Positions 5,665 through 8,821 of a stretch of 8,821 nt of DNA are shown in pieces. The position numbers were made by a program, and so were the translations under genes. The stretch's first letter is position 1; each line of letters begins with the position of its first letter. The notes under the pieces were generated by a model, which saw only the letters and a program-made list of their open reading frames with translations, was not told where the DNA came from and searched no databases. The stretch is from Acidobacteriota bacterium. GTDB lineage: Bacteria > Acidobacteriota > Vicinamibacteria > Vicinamibacterales > 2-12-FULL-66-21. The stretch lies in assembly GCA_020200195.1 (NCBI GenBank), contig JAIVJE010000057.1:1-8821 (forward strand), read 5' to 3'.

Positions 5665-8143
5665 ACTCGTACCGCAGTGCCAGGACCGGATCGAGGCGGG
5701 TGCCCCGTCGCGCAGGGGCAAGGCAGGCAATCGCTCCGACCAGGACGAGAAGCAGCGCGGCCCCAACCACGTTCAACGGATCGCTCAGAGCGGCAGGCCC
5801 GGCATAGTTCGCGAATACTCGTTCCCATGCCATCGTGCAGGCCACACCGAAAAGGAGGCCAACGCCGAGCTGTAGCATTGGTCGCCGCAGCACCAACCAC
5901 CTGAGCTGCCACGGCCGCGCGCCGATGGCCATACGAATGCCGATCTCGTGGGTCCGCTGCGCTACGGAATGCGACGCGATCGCATAGAGCCCGACGGCTG
6001 ACAGACCCACCGCGATGAACGTGATAATCGTGAGCAGCAGGTTCGACACGCGGCCGTTCCAGCGCGATTCGGTCACGGCTTGCTCCATCGTCATGATGCG
6101 GTACAACGGAAGGTCCGGATCGAGAGCGCGGATCGCCTCGCGCACTATCGTTGCGATCGTCATCGGCTCGGACGGGTCCGATCTCAGTCGGATTCGGTGT
6201 CCGATTGCATCGGTGGTCGGAAAATACATCTCCACGAAACGCTGGTTCACGATCACATTCTCGTGACCGGCCGTACCGTCCCGCTCATCGAACCCTCGAC
6301 CCCGAAAAAGCGGCAGTCCCATCGTCTCGAAGTAGCGGTTGCCGATGCTCAGTGTCCAGACTGTCGGAGGCGGAGCGCCGGGTGTCGCAGCGACCCCGTC
6401 GATCAGCAGTTGCCGGCTGGAGGCGCCTCCGAACGGCAAACTGGCGGCAATCGTCGTCGAAGAGATCGAGCTGATTCCACGGAGGTGTTGGTCCAGGCGC
6501 CCGTAGAAAGCCACCCGCATCTCTGGAGTTCGATACTTCTGATTCGGCAAGGCGACTGACATCGTCAGCAAACGCGGCATGTCGATGGCGGGATCCTTGC
6601 GCTGCTCCGCGAGAATCCCTCGGACTCCGAAGGCCAGGTGAACGAGCAGGAGCAGCGTCAAAGCAACCTGGGAAATCAAGAACGCGGCCGTCCAGCGGCG
6701 CGCGCGCAGGCCGCCGCCGATTGGTCCGGCATCCTTCAGCACGCCATTCACATCTGTTTTCGAGAGATGAAGCGCGGGCACCAGTCCAAAGACGAAGCTG
6801 GTTCCGAGACAGATCGCGGCAAGGAACGCGAATATCCGTCGGTCCATCGTGAAGTCCATCCAGTACGGCAACATGTCCTGCGGAATGAAGCTCGATACGA
6901 TTTGAAGGCCACCGACCGAAAGCCCCAGGCCGAGGATGCCTCCGAGCAACGCGAGCAGCATGCTTTCAGCGAGCAACTGCCGGACGACACGACGACGGGT
7001 GGCTCCGAGAGATGCGCGGAGGGCGATTTCGCGGGCCCGCTCCGTCGAACGCATCAGCAGTAGGTTGGCGACGTTGGCACACGCGATGAGCAGCACCAAG
7101 CTGCCTGCGCTTATGAAGGCCAGCCAGGCAGGGTCCTTGATATTGCCGTTGTATCGTTCGTTAATGGGAACGATGGTTATCCTGACACCTTCGTTCGTCC
7201 CCGGGTACTCTCGAGACAGGCGCGTCGCGGTCGTGTCCAGCTCGGCACGGGCGTCGACGAGGGTCATTCCATCTGCCAGCCGTCCAAACATCGCAAGCGC
7301 TCGTGCATCGCGCTTCTGGTCCGCGAGTTGGGGCATCGTCGCCAATGGCAGCCACACGTTAGTGTTGTTAGGAAACCTGAATCCATCCGGCATGACACCA
7401 ATAACGATTGTCGGCACGCCGTTTACATGGATGGTCCGACCGATGATCGATGGATCGCCGCCATATCGATCCTTCCACACTTGGTGTCCGAGGATGACGA
7501 CAGCCCGGGCTCCGGTCTGATCGTCCTCGGGCAGGAAATCTCGGCCGATTGCCGGCGCTTCGCCGAGCAACCTGAACGCATTTGCTGAGACGTATGCCCC
7601 CGCGAAACGGTCAGGCGTTCGGCCCTGATCGCCGACCGCCATCGGCGCTGCTGTGAATGCGCCGACCCCGGTGAATGTGCGCGCGGCCGTACGCACATCT
7701 TCGAAATCGCGGTACGACATACCACGAACGCTGGCGCGGGCGTCGCGCGTGGCGAGATACATGATGCGGTCTACTTGGTGAAATGGCAGGCCGCGAAGGC
7801 AAATCATGTCGACCAGGGTGAAGAACATCCCATTCACGCCGATACCGAGGGCCAACACGATCACCGCGACAAGCGTGAAGGAGCGTTGCTTTGTGAGCAG
7901 GCGCCTCGCGAACCGAAGGTCCTGCGCGATGTCTTCAAGCCACCGGGTACCCCGTGCATCTCGACAGTCTTCCTTCACCTGATTCAACCCGCCGAACTCG
8001 ATGCGCGCGCGGCGCTGTGCGTCCGCCTCAGACATTCCGTTGCGGATGTTGTCATCCATTTGGGCCTGGAAATGAAAGCGCAGCTCGGCATCCAATTCCG
8101 TTTCGAGTTGATCGCCTTTGCGAAAGCGCTGCCACCAGTTCAC
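5663..8143 (-). CDS. ADOP-family permease (MacB/FtsX type, duplicated), with internal deletion
   Basis: 826 residues with the layout of acidobacterial duplicated orphan permeases. A cytoplasmic prefix domain (about 5-75) is followed by a first transmembrane helix (about 87-110) and a first MacB-like periplasmic domain (about 120-330). A three-helix FtsX domain contains TERAREIALRASLGATRRR. The second half repeats this plan and ends with an FtsX domain containing QRTHEIGIRMAIGA and the usual closing PARRGTRLDPVLALRYE. No ATPase domain is present; the relatives are thought to move lipids, peptides or drugs or to transmit mechanical force, but ADOPs are uncharacterised. The second periplasmic domain jumps from PMTI (residue 663) straight to ATIVREAIRALDP, skipping about 45-55 residues normally present. 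GTG 8143 overlaps the padR stop (GTGA) and has a strong AAGGAGG six bases upstream. Confidence 0.92.
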   Translation of the reverse strand: MNWWQRFRKGDQLETELDAELRFHFQAQMDDNIRNGMSEADAQRRARIEFGGLNQVKEDCRDARGTRWLEDIAQDLRFARRLLTKQRSFTLVAVIVLALGIGVNGMFFTLVDMICLRGLPFHQVDRIMYLATRDARASVRGMSYRDFEDVRTAARTFTGVGAFTAAPMAVGDQGRTPDRFAGAYVSANAFRLLGEAPAIGRDFLPEDDQTGARAVVILGHQVWKDRYGGDPSIIGRTIHVNGVPTIVIGVMPDGFRFPNNTNVWLPLATMPQLADQKRDARALAMFGRLADGMTLVDARAELDTTATRLSREYPGTNEGVRITIVPINERYNGNIKDPAWLAFISAGSLVLLIACANVANLLLMRSTERAREIALRASLGATRRRVVRQLLAESMLLALLGGILGLGLSVGGLQIVSSFIPQDMLPYWMDFTMDRRIFAFLAAICLGTSFVFGLVPALHLSKTDVNGVLKDAGPIGGGLRARRWTAAFLISQVALTLLLLVHLAFGVRGILAEQRKDPAIDMPRLLTMSVALPNQKYRTPEMRVAFYGRLDQHLRGISSISSTTIAASLPFGGASSRQLLIDGVAATPGAPPPTVWTLSIGNRYFETMGLPLFRGRGFDERDGTAGHENVIVNQRFVEMYFPTTDAIGHRIRLRSDPSEPMTIATIVREAIRALDPDLPLYRIMTMEQAVTESRWNGRVSNLLLTIITFIAVGLSAVGLYAIASHSVAQRTHEIGIRMAIGARPWQLRWLVLRRPMLQLGVGLLFGVACTMAWERVFANYAGPAALSDPLNVVGAALLLVLVGAIACLAPARRGTRLDPVLALRYE

Positions 8144-8487
8144 CGCGCCCCTCCTTCCGCGAGCTGAAGGATTAGGCGGATGGCTTCAGAGAGCCGCGCC
8201 CAATTCGCCGTTTCCGACTTGAGTTGAGCTCGCCCCTTTGCCGTCAACCGATAAAATTTGGCGTCGCGGCCGGTGTCCGACGCCTTCCACTCGGCAGCGA
8301 GCAAGGCGCGATTTTCGAGGCGATGTAATGCCGGGTAGAGCGAACCTTGTTGCACCTGCAACACGTCGCACGAGATCTGCTGAAGTCTCTGGGCGATCGC
8401 GTACCCATGGATCGGGCCTACGGCGACGATCTGGAGTATTAACAGGTCGAGCGTGCCTTGCGGCAAGTCAGATTTCAGCGAATTCAT
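8140..8487 (-). CDS. PadR-family transcriptional regulator
   Basis: 115 residues, the usual size of a compact PadR repressor: an N-terminal winged helix and a short C-terminal dimerisation helix. Visible features are the opening PQGTLDLLILQIV (9-21), GPIHGYAIAQRLQ (24-36), the recognition-helix region QGSLYPALHRLE (47-58) and the wing GRDAKFYRLTAKGRAQL (73-89). PadR proteins of this type commonly repress their own operon and the adjacent membrane gene until a ligand or stress releases them. ATG 8487 is chosen because it starts just before the conserved helix; its Shine-Dalgarno site is weak. The stop TGA is embedded in the GTGA that starts the ADOP gene, so regulator and permease are translationally coupled. 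A perfect inverted repeat 24 bases upstream is the likely operator. Confidence 0.94.
   Translation of the reverse strand: MNSLKSDLPQGTLDLLILQIVAVGPIHGYAIAQRLQQISCDVLQVQQGSLYPALHRLENRALLAAEWKASDTGRDAKFYRLTAKGRAQLKSETANWARLSEAIRLILQLAEGGAR
8150..8156 (-). promoter_or_regulatory. Strong Shine-Dalgarno site for the ADOP GTG start
   Basis: AAGGAGG on the minus strand, six bases before GTG 8143-8141 and within the last codons of padR. The ADOP can therefore also be initiated independently of coupling to padR. Confidence 0.75.
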
Positions 8488-8511
8488 GGGCTCGGGGTGA
8501 TACCTCTGGCA

Positions 8512-8537
8512 TCTACATATATGCGACTATATGTAGA
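8512..8537. promoter_or_regulatory. Perfect inverted repeat, probable PadR operator
   Basis: The arms TCTACATATA (8512-8521) and TATATGTAGA (8528-8537) are exact reverse complements separated by six bases. The AT-rich arms stand out in a GC-rich region. The ATGT/ACAT content matches the kind of half-site known for PadR repressors. The repeat covers the proposed -10 hexamer and most of the -35/-10 spacer, so binding would block RNA polymerase. It ends 24 bases before the padR ATG. Confidence 0.75.
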
Positions 8538-8544
8538 AGATCAA
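8516..8544 (-). promoter_or_regulatory. Probable sigma70-type promoter of the padR operon
   Basis: On the minus strand, TTGATC (8544-8539) is separated by exactly 17 bases from TATATG (8521-8516). Each hexamer matches four of six consensus positions, with ideal spacing. Transcription would start near 8509, giving a leader of about 20 bases before the padR ATG. Confidence 0.55.
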
Positions 8545-8578
8545 GGTGTTCGTGGTTCGCCGCGTGGGAGGGACAGGG

Positions 8579-8821
8579 CACAAGTCCCACCACGACGCCG
8601 ACGACTCCGAGCCCCGCCACCTTCGGTAAGGATGGTCTGGAGAATCGTGCGTGGCTGCGCTCCCAGCGTCATTCGGCTCCCGATTTCGTGTGTTCTCCGG
8701 CTCACTAAATAGGAAAGCAAGCCATAGATCCCGATGGTCGCCAGAAGAAGCGCAGCGGCTGGCAAATCACTGACGCCGAGGATGGACCGCTGCCGATCCG
8801 GGGCGGGGCATCCCTTCTATC
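8579..8821 (-). pseudogene. Remnant of a second ADOP-type permease (C-terminal FtsX domain)
   Basis: Minus-strand frame from about 8798 to 8622 reads like the last FtsX domain of an ADOP: DRQRSILGV, then ALLLATIGIYGLLSYLVSRR, THEIGSRMTLGAQPRTI and a run ending ILTEG. At about 8617-8622 the similarity moves to the next frame by one base, continuing as AGLGVVGVVVGLV down to 8579, and is then lost. The closing helices and the usual LxP-ALRYE tail are absent, and in the first frame a stop occurs at 8819-8817. It is therefore both frameshifted and truncated. It differs clearly from the C-terminus of the intact ADOP downstream, so it is not a recent copy of it. The rest of the gene, if present, lies beyond the window; a sequencing error could explain the frameshift but not the missing end. 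Confidence 0.72.

Noticed and set aside
6305..6321. Bases similar to the terminator palindrome (AAAAAGCGGCAGTCCCA)
   Set aside because: They encode the conserved GLPLFRG segment of the ADOP on the minus strand and lack the closing T-run, so this is not a second repeat copy.
4301..8143. Idea that the ABC ATPase of the unit powers the orphan ADOP permease
   Set aside because: Its signature and Q-loop are of the ABC-2 exporter type and not MacB/LolD, and it overlaps its own ABC-2-like permease gene; kept only as a remote possibility.
1..8821. CRISPR arrays, tRNA or rRNA genes, insertion sequences with terminal repeats
   Set aside because: No regularly spaced repeats, no cloverleaf or rRNA segments and no transposase reading frame were seen.

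Overview
The window is GC-rich bacterial DNA, almost completely coding, and most likely comes from an Acidobacteriota genome (possibly Vicinamibacteria-like). The main clue is a PadR regulator translationally coupled to a large MacB/FtsX-type 'ADOP' permease (acidobacterial duplicated orphan permease), with a decayed second ADOP beside it. Taxonomy is inferred from gene content only. Starts are often TTG or GTG, and several neighbouring genes overlap.

Plus strand, 1-2525: a sugar-related cluster. It begins with the C-terminal end of a Gfo/Idh/MocA-fold protein of the GH109 (alpha-N-acetylgalactosaminidase) type. A sugar-1-phosphate nucleotidyltransferase (379-1191) follows, then a galactokinase-like GHMP kinase (1188-2525) whose GTG start overlaps the previous stop in a GTGA. 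An anomeric sugar kinase next to a nucleotidyltransferase suggests a two-step salvage route from free sugar through sugar-1-P to NDP-sugar. The kinase has Lys where galactokinases have the sugar-binding Glu of the GEHTDY signature, so the substrate is open.

Centre, 2527-2550: a short inverted repeat lies between the two convergent units. It can act as a bidirectional terminator and looks like a dispersed REP-type palindrome.

Minus strand, 8544 down to 2548: one compact unit of five genes, padR - ADOP permease - small DUF2511-like lipoprotein - ABC ATPase - large polytopic ABC-2-like permease. Junctions are a 4-bp overlap, an 11-bp gap, a 19-bp gap and a 23-bp overlap. A perfect 10-bp inverted repeat with a 6-bp spacer lies over a plausible -10 element just upstream of padR and is the probable PadR operator. 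The simplest reading is an auto-repressed, inducible membrane-export or envelope-response operon. Its ADOP appears to lack about 45-55 residues of the second periplasmic domain, by in-frame deletion.

Right end, 8579-8821: a frameshifted and truncated remnant of a different ADOP C-terminus abuts the padR promoter.
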